Shown: one piece after another, positions 44,199 to 55,742 of the stretch
Numbering within the stretch: position 1 is the stretch's first letter
Layout: the number at the start of each line of letters is the position of its first letter
DNA from: Xenoacremonium recifei
Lineage: Eukaryota; Ascomycota; Sordariomycetes; Hypocreales; Nectriaceae
Assembly: GCA_012184525.1 (NCBI GenBank)
Contig: WOFQ01000027.1
Coordinates: forward strand, 310,001-374,000
Direction of reading: 5' to 3'
DNA length: 64,000 nucleotides
Notes under the pieces: model-generated
What the model was told of the DNA's origin: nothing
The model's input: the letters and a program-made list of their open reading frames with translations, nothing else
Database searches by the model: none
Translations under genes and position numbers: made by a program

Positions 44199-44473
44199 TC
44201 AGTCCCAAAACACGCTCTTGGTATCAGCCTGGGTCAAGGCAAAAGGTGCCTGGATGTAGTACCAGTCTCGCCACATCTATTATTTGTTAGGTTTGCGTGC
44301 GAATGATACGGAAGAGTACGTAACGGGATATCTGGATCCATCCATACCTCAATGGTGTAGTTCTCGCCGAATCGTAGGTCAAGGGACTCCACGAGCTTGG
44401 CTGAGTCCACGTAGCGGCCGGGAAGTTTGGTCGTGGCTTGGCCGGTGGGAGATTTGCTCTCCTGCTTCTCCAT
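44199..44473 (-). CDS. 67-aa protein of an unnamed paralogous pair, copy 1
   Basis: Exon 1 is 44348..44473 (42 aa, starts MEKQESKSPTGQATTK), intron 44277..44347 (GTATGG, CCTAAC branch, AATAG), exon 2 44199..44276 (MWRDWYYIQAPFALTQADTK to stop). The core PGRYVDSAKLVESLDLRFGE then NYTIE is shared with the gene at 49064-49370, including the intron position and a second exon of the form M-x-RDWYxI-x-AP-xx-LT-x-AD. No signal peptide, no membrane helix, no cysteines. I do not recognise a family. The conserved intron and protein pattern in two diverged copies argue that it is a real, selected gene. Confidence 0.65.
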
Positions 44474-45776
44474 CGCGTTGAATGCCTTTTTTGTGGTATC
44501 GAGTTGAGTTGTACTTTCTAGGATGAATCGAATCGGATGCATCGAATTGGATGCTAGATTCTCTTTTATTTTGTAGAGGGCAGCGTTGAGAACCAGAGGA
44601 TGTTGACGCAGGATTTATGGATGTCCTCAGTGGTCAGATTTGGTTTGCTTCCGTTTAAGGGCCCGCATTGTGTAGAAAATGAGGAAGAAGTCATCCAGAA
44701 GTGAATTATGAAATTGACAAACACTCCATGTTGTTGTGATTCAATGTCTTCTGTCAACCAATTGAAATGATATCGGCCTGGGACAAACAACATCTTGGCA
44801 CCTGACTTTGTGAGTCAGAACTGAAAGGATACCACTTAATTCCCATTTTGCATTTCTTAATTGATGCGAGCGCCCCTCCCCTCCCCCCAAAAGCATAGGT
44901 CCTCTTCAGTGCTATCAAGCAAGATTCAGTCCATATAATTGAGCCATCAGCTTGGTATTGTACTGACGGCTTTTCAGCACGCCAATTCATACCAGCGAAC
45001 CTACTCAAGATCGCACGTCCAAAAGCCAGATCTAGCAGGGGATGTAGAACTCGATTAATGCCATGTATAGCTCGACGTTCGACCGCTGTTCTAGTCGATT
45101 TCTTGTACCACATATCAAGATGGTGAGGTCATGGAAGACCCTTCCGCTCTACTCGACACAGGGAATTGAGAATTCGAAAGCCCGGGCAATGCAAGTCGTA
45201 TGGATCGATGCAAAGGTCTGCTCGGCGGACTACAGAAAGCAAAACATGACAATCATAGATAAGTGGAAATGCCAGGTTGTGTGGCGGAGGAGAAAGAATT
45301 ACTGCTGTCCCAAGATCTAATGTCACTACCGAGGGAGAGGGAGAAGACAGGCAAAAAAAGTACAACGACTCGTATTGAGAGTATACATCTATCACTTTTT
45401 CTTTCATGGCCAAATTCAGTCTACAAAGAATTCCATCCACTGGGTAAGTGATGGGCTGGACGGCACAAAAACACCAACACTCTTACATAGATCCAAGAGG
45501 CTGGCTGCGTGAGACACGCACACTATTTAATTTACGCAACTATGCTCAGAAATGCTTTAGGAAATATAGACTCGATTACTCTTTTAGCAAGCTTCGTATA
45601 GGTAGCGAGGTACGTTACATATGCTAGATCAAGGCACTGTAATAGTGAGGCATACTCAGACGGCCCGCCGTATGACCCATAGAGCATGCATCAGGGTTGC
45701 AAATACGAAATTCTATCATTAGTTGCGAAGTTTCGGAGTGATCTGATGTCACTATATCCCAAGTTACAAGATTCCC
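44474..45776. other. Intergenic region with unresolved minus-strand frames
   Basis: About 1.3 kb. Minus-strand frames at 44566-44793 and 44754-45113 partly overlap and could be exons of a decayed gene, but I see no family motif or convincing splice pair. Nothing is called here. Confidence 0.35.
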
Positions 45777-47617
45777 TCAAACCATGGAGGCCTCGCCGGA
45801 ACTCCTCTCGCTATCTTGGGAATTCCACCTTCTCCATATGACAAAGTGAAAGATCCCAAATGTAAGCAGTGTAAGTCCTACGACAGTAACTACCCAAATC
45901 CATATGTAGCTAGACACGGTCTTGCCTGCAGCCCAATCGAAGAAGCCCATAGAGAAAAAAGACTACAATATCATTAGTCTTGATAATTTGTAAAGATGGA
46001 ATCGCTCACAGTAACTAATGTTGCCGGCAGAAAGATCATGCCAAGGAATGCAATTGACTTCATCAGCCTGCCATCTTGTCGCGTCATCCTAGCCACCTCA
46101 AGATTGGTCTTTGCATCAATGCGGCTGAAATTACTCAGTTCCTGTATAAAAAGGAGGTTAGAATGCGCGTACACAGAACAATCTCTGTTCTTTTACTTAC
46201 GAGTTGGGTCGCTAGGGCCATGCCGTCCATGATATGAGTACACTCCCTGCTGTATTCATCATATTCGTCGACCAGCTCATGTAGTCTCTCAGAAATGGCA
46301 ATACCCGCTTCGCGCATCTGTCGTAGTGTGGCATCACGTACCTTCCCTCTGCTCAGAGGGCCATCCGGGGCAAACTCTGTTACATTGAGCTCTTTCACGT
46401 GCTCAATCATCTTCTCAAGCTGTCGCTTCCAGTTTTCAAGGCCAAGTCTGAGGCGGCTCGTAGTTCGCCAAAGCTCGGGAGTCGGTTTTCTAGGTTTCCG
46501 TGATGCTGTGGTCTGGGCATTGACGTCTCGCTGTTGTAATTTCTCCTCGCTCTTGCTAGGACAGAAGCTCTTCCTGGAAAAGATAGTATACATCTTTATA
46601 GATCTTATAATATGGATACCCTTGACAGTATTAATTTCAGGGGATGCGATTTCTGCCCGAGAAGGCTTCGATGCGACCGATGCGGAGGAGGAGGGCTCAG
46701 AAGTCAATGTATGATTAAGATCAATGAATATCTTGCTCAAATTCCGCAGTTCTATTCGAGCTAGTGTAATCTGTCTGTCTCGTTCGATATCGGCAAGTAT
46801 TGCGGGCAAGAGCATTGGATGACAGACTGGGATATCTGAATTCAACAATCGACTGATGATCATATCAGGCAATGTCATGTTTCCTGCGTCGGACTCGCAT
46901 TTCTTCATATCGATGCCGAACAGAATTGCATTTGTTGTCAAGCTGTCGGGAAGGAAGGTGACTGACAAGGCCATGTCCTGAGACCAAGTAGCTGCCGTTC
47001 GGCAATTATAAACTTTATGAATTAGCAATGCCATGATCTGTTAAAAGTGTTTCTGTACACGCTATCTTACTCAGAGACCGCTTTGTGGAGTCTTCAATCT
47101 TCCAATCAAACCACCATCGAGAAAACATGCAGCTAGTATTGCGGTTGATAGCCCTGATGATCAACGGGTGGACAAGTAATTTTGACTTGATCTTGACGAA
47201 AATGTCTCTCGACCAAGGCATCTTGGCGACTAGTTCGGGACTATGGCCCCACGGCCGCTCTGCGCGACCACCAATTATCAGGGTAATGCGCGTAGAATTA
47301 TCTCTCTTATTTGTTTCGTGCTCCTAATTGAACCGGTGTCAGATATGTTACTCTAGCTTTTCACAAACTCGTTGTGGTTTCGAACCCGATGCAGCCATTC
47401 CTGCCACTCATCCTCCGAGGTCAATGGCCAGTCATTTTTAATATCCTGGGTCTAGGAGCTGTCAGACGACCTTGGCTGTCTTCATTCAATAAACAGTCCT
47501 TAGACAACTAACCCCATATTTGCGCTCTAGCTCGAAAACTCTGCTCTGTTTAGGCTCAAAGGACAGCAATCTCAGGTCGTCTTCTGCCAGTTCCGAGTCC
47601 TTACAGAGCCACGACAT
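45777..47617 (-). CDS. Fungal CorA-like membrane protein
   Basis: Starts MSWLCKDSELAEDDLRLLSF at 47617 and is split into about six exons. The N-terminal soluble part is long and mostly helical (WKRQLEKMIEHVKELN, MREAGIAISERLHELVDEYD), ending in LSNFSRIDAKTNLEVARM. It is followed by the first membrane helix SIAFLGMIFLPATLV; after an intron (GTGAGC...TTGTAG near 46010-45955) comes SFFSMGFFDW and a second helix, YIWIWVVTVVGLTLLTFGIF, with a short polar tail ending at 45777. Two closely spaced C-terminal helices after a coiled cytosolic domain is the CorA Mg2+-transporter-like fold; fungal members have FLPATF...F(S)M in place of the usual GMN loop, so ion transport is unproven. Exon joins at 47040-47100 and near 47350 are tentative. 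It sits between the two small paralogous genes. Confidence 0.7.
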
Positions 47618-49063
47618 TTTCGCACTAATAAGATTGCTGAAAGAATGTTAATGAGTCTTAGAGTATAGAAGATTTGTAGCCCGGCGTGGGATGCCGATAC
47701 GGTTTGCAAAATTAAACGAGGGTGTCGTTAGGCTTCAATGCGTCTTTTTGTTGTAGTGGGCTTGTTCTTATCGTTGCATTAGGCGAGGTGATTTGTCCTT
47801 CGAGACCATGCATGATCAAATTTTTATGGCATTCAGCTATTCCTGATCTGTGAACTCCCGTGACGTAACATCAAGTCACACGGGATTTGCCTCAGTAAAT
47901 CAGCCAACGATTTGTACTTCCGTATTGCACTTGATGCAAAACGATGGCTGGTGGTGCCCAACCAACGTGCATGTTTATGCGCTGCCACCTAACACTGCCA
48001 CCTAACACTGCCACCCACGGGCTGCAGGATACAGGTCTCGGTCTTTCGCCTTTCAACAAGACCCTAGACATTCCATCCTGAGGGTGTCCCCGGCGGTATT
48101 CATTCCCCAGCCGTACATGGATACGGTCCCGCTGCATATTGCGAGCATACACAGCCAAGCAATTGACTCAACAGTGCCCACTTCAGGTGTCCTCAGTGAA
48201 GCAATGAGCCTCGAACGATGAATTCCAAGTCGTGGCGCCTTCAAAACTGGCTCCACATGAGGCTCTGCTGCATATGGTGAGACTCAGGAAGAACCAAGTT
48301 TGCTCTTCGGTGTTTCGGTTGGTTTGGGCGTCAGTGGCCGGCAGTGGTAGGCATATAAATTGAGGTCACAGTTTCTCGGACGAATCTGCCTCATAACCAC
48401 ACCACGCTCTCAAAACTGTGTCACAATCCAGTTTCCGTCACAGCCCTCGCTTTGCTCGCTTGTTGTAACTTTAGCATAAGGCTGACAAAGAGCTCCGCCA
48501 CATATTCAGCCATGTATCGCCAGACGCTGCCGATACACTACGGGGATGGAGACCAACTGTCACAGTGTTTGACTGAGATTCTTGTAGGAGGAACCTTCAA
48601 TATCCTCGAGGTATGCAAGAATCGAGCAACCATAAAGCCGGTGATACATATTGAACGTGCTGATTTACGGGCGGAATAGTTCTCCGATAACCAGTGGATG
48701 ATCGAGACATCTCGAATTCTCACCGATGTACGTGATCCCCCTTTATTTATGGACTAGTTCTTCTGACTGCCCGTATTGACCTTCGAAAGGTGGAGATTAA
48801 GACCGTTGAGCAGAAGATGCGCCAACACTACCACAGAGGAAGGTAGTTGAAAAATCACCGTGCTGTTCTACGAGGCAAAGCCGAATACATGGCTCGACAA
48901 TAATACTTCACTGATATTTGAACTCTCTTCTCATATTGACTTTTTAATCGACTTGTGCCACTCCTCTATGAAACCCATTCATGAATTTCATTCCAAAGCT
49001 TCCTGTGCATTATCCTTTCGAAATACGCGCAATCAGTCACGCCTGCGGACATTCCACGCGACT
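47618..49063. other. Intergenic region with a 13-bp tandem repeat
   Basis: About 1.4 kb. Contains a small tandem repeat at 47982-48016. Frames at 47892-48158, 48452-48679 and 48860-49141 overlap other frames and have no motif support. Confidence 0.4.
47982..48016. repeat. 13-bp tandem repeat, about 2.7 copies
   Basis: Units of ctgccacctaaca at 47982-47994 and 47995-48007, then a partial ctgccaccc. Confidence 0.85.
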
Positions 49064-49370
49064 TTAGTATATGCTTCGTATATCGGCCCATGTCAAGAGG
49101 CAAGGAGCCTCTATGTGGTACCAGTCTCGACTCATCTGTGAAGCATCAGTACCAGCTTCAAATGACACGGAAGAAGATTAATAATAGTTAGACACTTGGG
49201 TCTGTCTGTACCTCGATAGTGTAGTTCTCGTAAAACCTAAGGTCGAGGAAAGTCTCGAGCTTTGCCAGATTTACATAGCGACCAGGAATGCTGGTGGTAA
49301 CTTGGCCAATTGGCTGCATACGGTCTTGCTTCGGCGAAGTGCGGCAATCAGTCTCCGTGGGACTTGGCAT
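49064..49370 (-). CDS. 76-aa protein of an unnamed paralogous pair, copy 2
   Basis: Exon 1 is 49212..49370 (MPSPTETDCRTSPKQDRMQP), intron 49136..49211 (GTACAG...TTCACAG), exon 2 49064..49135 (MSRDWYHIEAPCLLTWADIR to stop). The core IPGRYVNLAKLETFLDLRFY then ENYTIE parallels copy 1 at 44199-44473, with the intron at the identical place after the IE. The two copies are clearly diverged, so the duplication is not recent. It is divergent from the kinase gene at 49874. Function unknown. Confidence 0.65.
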
Positions 49371-49873
49371 GGCGCAATTGATAGGATTCTATAACAGAAT
49401 TTGAAAACAACGTTTGGCTCTTTTATACGGTTTGCAGGGCGACGTTTAGAACATGAGAATGGTTCCAGTTCTTATATGCGAAGCCCTCGCTGACGCCTTC
49501 TTGAGGTCCTCCAGGTTCCAGCTTATTAATATTTTTTTTTTTTTTTGGCATGAGGCGGATGCAGTAAGGCGACCGAATGTTATTGGCAAGGCAAACGGCT
49601 GCCTAGAGCAAGGCGTCTGATAGCAATTGTAATTTGGTGCACCTCAGCTCAGCCCTCAGCTCAGCCCCCAAAATGACGGGAATGGAGGTGGGGGGGCAAA
49701 TCACCTTCCTACCTGGGATCTGGGATTCAGCCGCCATGTGATTTTGCTCAGGTTACCTTCGTGCTCCTCAAATAGTATAAATATTGTCCTGAGCGGATGC
49801 CATTGGCAGGCATGACGCATAGTCAAACCACACCGCCTCGTCATCGCAGCCTATTGCTTCTCAGCACGTCACA
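49371..49873. promoter_or_regulatory. Divergent promoter region of the small gene and the kinase gene
   Basis: About 500 bp. A TATA-like word (tataaat, 49776-49782) lies 92-98 bp before the kinase ATG. A poly-T run is at about 49531-49547. No coding region seen. Confidence 0.45.
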
Positions 49874-52138
49874 ATGTCGCAACAAGGAAGTGGCCTCGAA
49901 AACGTACGTCGGTTTGATGCAACTTACAGCAATCCTTGAAGCAACTCATCACTGATTCATTCCCACAGGCACAGGCCATTTTCAAGTTTGTTGCTGATCA
50001 CGAGGGGGAGAAACAAACCCGCGATCACCCCACGTTATTGTTTGGGGCGAGCGGGGGCACACCGGATATACCTACCAATAAGCGACATCAGTCTGACTTG
50101 TCAATTACAAGTTACGTTGAAGATTATGGCCTCGGGCTTAGGGCAGCTTGTTCTCCTGAACTAGGAAGTCCAAGCGTCAGCATATCCGAGATAGGAAGCA
50201 GGTTTGACTCCCCAATTAAATCACAACCTCAGTCCATCCTTGAAAAACTACCAAAGAAGGTCGAAAAAGGACCGGATCAATCGTATACTCAGTACATGGA
50301 GGGGCTACTGTGGGCGGCTACACTGAGGACAAAGAAGAGTGAAAAAGGTGGTCGTTGGATACCAATCAACAAAATTGAAGAGATTTGCCAGCGATCTCTT
50401 GTAGTTGATGTTCTTAAAGAGACATTTCAAGAAAAAAAGGATGAAATTAATAAGAAAGTGGGCTACGTCTGCGGACCCGACAACTTGAACTCGGTAGAGA
50501 AGGGTAACCGGAGAATATTCGTCACCCTTGTCCTTGCCAATGGCGTTAAGAATCTGACCGAGTTCATCAGAGCGGATATGAGGGATGCAGATCTTCCTTT
50601 GGAATGGACTAGCGATGAGGAAGTCCAGCTTAAAACAACTTCGCCGAACCTTGACAAGGTACTCAGTTGTGCTAAAAGAAACGACGCGATTGATACCTGG
50701 ATGGGTAAATTTCACGAATTCCAGTGGAGGACCGTTATACCTTTCATCGCACAAGACAAGGACAATAAAGAAGCCAAGGAATATCAACTACACCCGGAGA
50801 CAGTCATGCCTTGGACATCAGTTGGGCCACGAAATCCAGGTGGTTATTCTAATGTGCGCAAAGTTGAGATACATCCAGCCCATCATTCATTTGTAAGTGT
50901 TTTCACGTTCACTTCACACTCCTTTACATTGTTTTGCCTATATATATGTACTCATTCTCTTTGTGGTACCTCAGGGCGAGGGTCAGGTATTTGCACTAAA
51001 AACCTTGATTGAGCAAGATCCCATCAAGTCTGAAGCGAATTTCGAGAGTGAGCTCCGTGTTTTCAGAAAGATGAAGCCAGAAAAACATCTTGTCGAGCTC
51101 TATGCCACGTTCAAATTTGACGAATTCGGTTCCCCTGAGTATTCCTTCTTGTTTCCGTGGGCCTCTGGTGGAAGCCTTTATGAATTGTGGCGAAAGACAC
51201 CTCCTAAAATACTCGAGGAAACAGCTGTCAGTTCTAAGGATTTCCTGAAGTGGATAGCAGAGCAGTGTTCTGGACTTGTGAGCGGTCTTCGAAAGATTCA
51301 TAACTTGCGAAAACAACAGGCAAAGGAATTGGAAAATGAGTCTGGAGATGACGATGCCGATCACTATGGCATCCATGGTGACATAAAACCCCACAACATT
51401 CTTCATTTTATGAGTCCCAACGCTGATGGGCTGGGTACTCTAAAACTTGCTGACTTTGGTCTCACAATATTTCACAAGCGGACGTCGCGAACACAGGAAG
51501 ATGGGGATCAACGCATCCCCCCTAATCCCACGTACGTGCCACCCGAGCGTCGAAAACCAGATTTGGTTTCACGGAAGCTCGATATTTGGGCCCTCGGATG
51601 TGTTTTCTCTCAATTCATAACTTGGGCAGTTCTAGGGAATGAACGCCTTAAGAATTTCGATGCTGAGCGGAAGGATGAAAGGTTGTACGGGAGGCAGAAT
51701 ATGAAAGGTAACCACAAAACCGACAATTTCTTCGTCAGAAAACAAGGCCCGGATGGGGTGGAGGTAATCTCGCTCAAAGACGCGACGAAAAAGGTATCGT
51801 CTCTCTTTTTCCAGCCGCACAGTCAACGTAGCTATGTTAACGCATGTTCTTTTCAGTACCTGAAAGAGCTTATGGAGATTTCCCGAGACGGACATGATGA
51901 GAATTCAAAATTCCTTGCCGATTTTGTTGACCTGATAGGTGAAAGGATGCTTCAGATTCAAAGAGACAAGCGCATTGACTGCGAAGAGCTGGCCAGCAAA
52001 CTCGAATCGCTCCTCGAGCGTGGGAGTGACTCTGGCCTTGGAGATAATTATTGGAACACTCGCCTTCCATCCTTGAGCTTCCCTTCACCTCCCCAAATTC
52101 AAGTAAACAACATCTCTCTGACAGATAGGGGGCCTTGA
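49874..52138 (+). CDS. Serine/threonine protein kinase with a novel N-terminal region
   Basis: Predicted 684-aa kinase. Exons: 49874..49903, 49969..50892, 50975..51793, 51857..52138; the introns of 65, 82 and 63 bp all end in CAG, and the last one is stop-free and in frame, so it is easily missed. Residues 1-310 are hydrophilic/helical (FKFVADHEGEKQTRDHPTLL, SYVEDYGLGLRA, WIPINKIEEICQRSLVVDV) and match nothing I recognise. The kinase domain begins near residue 319 (GEGQVFALKTLIEQ, Lys327), has the catalytic loop HGDIKPHNIL (HGD instead of HRD, Asp454) and LADFGL (Asp478), then YVPPERR and DIWALGCVFSQF. Key residues are present, so activity is likely. This kinase type is common in fungal heterokaryon-incompatibility and NLR-like genes. 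Cytosolic by prediction. Confidence 0.8.
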
Positions 52139-52557
52139 AGGAATAGGTAGTTTTTTATCTTATATTCTTAACATTCTATAAAATAGGAGAATCAGTCATT
52201 TAATCAATAAAACATGAGAGAAATTCCGACATGGCTGTCAACAAATGGCACCCTACGTCAAAACATAGATTCCAAGCGGGACCTGTCCCACATTCATATT
52301 ACTTATCTCAACATCTTTTTTTCAAACATTTGGGATGTAAGATCTACAAGCATTATGTCACTTCCCTTTGCTCCAATGACCCCAATAGCGGCAGGAAGTT
52401 ACTCAATCATCTGAGAATACTTGGATGCGTAAGGCTTTGAGCCAACTATAACCATAAGGAGTAAGTATTTCAACAAGAAAACATGATGTGTTAGGGCCAT
52501 GAATTGCAATGAAACCAAGGCTCTCTGCAGTAGCAGAGCAGTATGAGGACACATATT
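52139..52557. other. Intergenic region downstream of the kinase gene
   Basis: About 420 bp; 3' flank of the kinase gene. Short frames at 52214-52440 lack support. Confidence 0.35.
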
Positions 52558-53070
52558 CTATGCGAGCCACGTACCTGGAATGATGATTCCAGGGCATCCG
52601 GCATGAGTTCCTATGTTGTAGAAGAAAACCTCCTTACCAGTAGACTTTTGGAGCCCTGTTGTGTAGACGTCGCGATAGGCCGGCTCTCCATCAGTCCAGA
52701 GGAGTACAATGAGAGAGCTCGAGTATCCATCTTTCGATGGCTGCATAATATTCTCATAGAACTAGTCTCGGTAAGTCCTCAGTCGTCGAAGACCTTCTAT
52801 TTCCTGCTGCCGGGTGATTGAGGGTAGATAGGAACTGAAAAGTATTAGCTCGGGCTGCAGCTGAGAAATCTCTTCGGGAACTGAGACATGGAGGCACAGG
52901 ACTCTTGGATCAATCAGCCCTTGATTATCAGTCTCACTCAGAGTCCGCCACTGCTCAGCCGGCGAGGGGAGCACGGCAGGGAGGTTTTCCATGGGCAAAT
53001 GGCGGAGGCTCTGGCTATGATTCACTGCCTTAGGTACCTCGTGCACCTCGTAGCTCCGGCTGTGATTCAC
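52558..53070 (-). pseudogene. C-terminal relic of a fungal amidase
   Basis: Two minus-strand pieces separated by a stop read ELILFSSYLPSITRQQEIEG, then after the break ENIMQPSKDGYSSSLIVLLW, TDGEPAYRDVYTTG and AGCPGIIIPG. The pattern (RxxQ...M.P..G....LIVLPWT.GKPEYRD.Y...G.PEIVIP) is that of the C-terminal part of fungal Arp1-type amidases. The amidase signature region is absent from this strand. It lies head-to-head with an intact-looking amidase gene starting at 53191, so it may be what is left of a second copy. Assignment is from remembered family pattern and moderate only. Confidence 0.4.
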
Positions 53071-53190
53071 TGCCTCAGGTACCGGTACTTTATATATCTC
53101 ATAGTTCCAGCTCCTTGCTGCTTGCCACCAAACCTCGCGACGGCATCATTTTCACAGTTCAAGTCATCTTCACCTACAGCCTCCACGACC

Positions 53191-55549
53191 ATGATGCTCA
53201 GGTCTGTCGCCGGCTCCGCCGCTGTTGGCATCGAGGAGGAGATCGGCCTCACTGTCGACGAGGTCCGATATGTCCTGATCCCAGCCGATACCTTTGCCAA
53301 GCTCAACACCAAGGCTTCGGATCCCGTCCTCTTCGTCGTCTACCTCACGCAGCCTGGTGATACCATTTCCCAGGAAAAGCTTCGCCGTTTTCGTACAGAT
53401 GTCCTAGATCGCGACGGCGTCTTCCAGCCCGCCTTTGGCAGAACCGTGGTCTTTTACGGGAGCGACGAGAATGACCTGGACATTAAGCCAGATTTCCCCC
53501 AGGAACTTGCAGCGTGGGGCACCAACCATCATGTTTTTGTCAAAGACGATACCTCCTCCAAAGTCGTTCCTGGTCCCTATGCCTTCTTCAAGGCGCGGGT
53601 CTGGCAGCCCTGGAGAGTCTACTACGACTTCAATGCCACCTTCATGTGCACATTCAAGCCGTCACCCGGCAAGCTTAGCGGATAAGTCCTCCCCGCCGTC
53701 TCGGAAACTAGAGTGTACAACGTTGTGCTGACTTTCTTCAACGCTAGCCAGACTTGATGCGCCAGAGGCTGGCATCGATGGCCGAGTCATTGTGCCATCT
53801 CGCTGTTACTACAAGCCGTCCGCTTCCCGTCCTCTAGATGGAGCCAGGATTGGCGTCAAGGACAGCATCGACATTGCCGGTCACAAGACCACCCTGAACA
53901 ACCGCGCATGGCGAGAGCTCTATCCGCCAGCGACCAAGCACGCTCACTGTGTTCAGCTGCTTCTGGATGCCGGCGCCATCGTTGTAGGAAAGCTCAAGTT
54001 GCAGGCGCTAATTGTCCGAGAGGAGCCTGTCGAGGCCGTCGAGTTCACAGATCCATTCAACCCGCGCGGCGACGGACATCAGGTGCCTTCTGGCAGCAGC
54101 AGTGGGAGCGCGGCAGCAATTGCTTCTTACGACTGCCTTGACTTTTCTGTTGGATCCGACAGTATGTCCTCAATTCATTTACCCTCGTCTTGAGGCCGGC
54201 TAATAACCCGATGTAGCGAATGGGAGCGTGCGCAAGCCTGCCCATTACAATGGCTGCCACACTATCCGCCCGACAACAGGAATCATGAACAACGATGGTG
54301 TCGTTGGCCAGTTCCCGTAATAAGATCCCCCGTCCCTTTCCCTTCTCTCATGTTAGCTGTCTCCTAACACGTTCGCCTCAGAGAATTCGATATGCCCGGA
54401 TTTTTTGGCCGAGATATTACCAAGTTCACCGAGTTCATCTCGGTGTGGTACGGAAACTCGCCACGACTCCTTGCGCCGCCCAAGGTGAGTTTACTGCTTC
54501 ACCCCGACCCCAGTTTCTTCGCTCACACTCGTGCAGGCCCCGATCAAGATCCTCTATCCTCGTGACTATCTACCAACCCCCAACGCCGAGCAGACACGTG
54601 TGATCGACCAGTTCGTTTCTGGCCTTGAATCTGCCTTGAGTGTGAAGCGTACCGAGATCTCCATCGCCCAGCGATGGGAGGAAGACGCTCCAGATGGAAA
54701 AGAGCACAATGATATTGCCAAGTATCTCGAAACTGTATGATCATACCGACCACCTATACTTTTCTTTTTCACTCATTATTTCCAGGCTGGCATATATCCA
54801 TTTTTCCACGATGGTTATTATGCTCTAGAGCCATTCCGAAAGGAATACCAGGAAAAGTTTGGCAAGGCCCCGTTCGTCCACCGCTGCGTCAAATGGCAAT
54901 GGTAGGTTCATGCTTGAGAAAACTTGCATCTGTGACAAGTCACTCACATCTGTTATCAGGAGCTTTGCGCGTGAGATTTCATCCGAAGAGCGTGACGAAT
55001 GCTGGCGTCGCTGCGAAGTTTACAGGCATTGGCTCCTCAACAAGATCTTCGAGGCCGACGATAAGGACAGTATTAGCATCATGATCTTTCCAATCGAAGT
55101 CGGCAAGCCCAACTATCGTGATTCGCGAGAACCGTAAGGTTTTCCCGTTACGTCAACGATGGCGAGAGGGCCTGCTAACGACACTTCAACAGACCCTATG
55201 GCCTCTTGAATGGCTACGCGTCCTTGAACATGTCTCCTATTATGCGAGCTCCCGAGGTCACAGTCATTGGTACTTTCTAGACCCCGTTGACCGCTGGTAC
55301 CTTCTAACTCGTCACTGCAGTGGGACAGACCTCTTTCGAGTCTATTGTTACGAAGCGAGTAGAACCATACCCTGTTGCAGCATCTCTCATTGGACCTCCA
55401 GGTAAGCACAAACTCGTCCCAGGGGTGCTAATTCAGGACTGACTCTACGTGACACAGGAGCGGACATCATCATCACGGGGCTGGCCGAGAATGGTTTGAA
55501 AGCCGCAGGGATCCCAACTGCGGTCAAAACGGGAGCAAGGGTCTTTTGA
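53191..55549 (+). CDS. Fungal amidase (amidase signature family, Arp1-like N-terminus)
   Basis: About eight exons encode a fungal amidase with an N-terminal scytalone dehydratase-associated (Arp1-like) region: MMLRSVAGSAAVGIEEEIGL, TFAKLNTKASDPVLFVVYLT, AFFKARVWQPWRVYYDF. The amidase core starts after the first intron: catalytic Lys in GVKDSIDIAG, the Ser/Gly block SGSSSGSAAAIASYDCLDFS, and GSDTNGSVRKPAHYNG with the catalytic serine. It then continues GIMNNDGVVGQFP, EFDMPGFFGRDITKF, WYGNSP, and the C-terminus VTKRVEPYPVAASLIGPPG, ADIIITGLAENGLKAAG. The stop is at 55547-55549. One oddity: at the first exon/intron border (53681-53686) the expected GTAAGT reads GATAAGT, giving an in-frame TAA and no canonical donor. 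All other introns are canonical. It hydrolyses amides; substrate unknown. Confidence 0.75.
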
Positions 55550-55742
55550 GTCATCATCGGCTTTGTGAAATAACTCCATCTTACCTAAAACTAAGATTGC
55601 AACTGCTCTGCATGGTAGCTCCCTATCAATTGCCACTTAATAAGTCAATCAGGGTCAAGAGAACATTATCCAAGAAAGGCAGCAGCCTATCCTTAATCCA
55701 GCAAGACGAAAACAAAGACAAAGTTTCTGTTGAGATTGGGAG
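55550..55742. other. Short gap between amidase and glutamine synthetase fragment
   Basis: Convergent 3' flanks of the amidase (+) and of the truncated glutamine synthetase (-). Nothing else is visible. Confidence 0.35.

Noticed and set aside
47892..48256. Minus-strand frames around the 13-bp repeat
   Set aside because: They include the tandem repeat, overlap in two frames and show no family features.
44199..49370. HET-s-like amyloid (HRAM) motifs in the small paralogous proteins
   Set aside because: The shared core lacks the Asn/Gly-rich 21-residue pseudo-repeat pattern of HRAM and other known fungal signalling amyloids.
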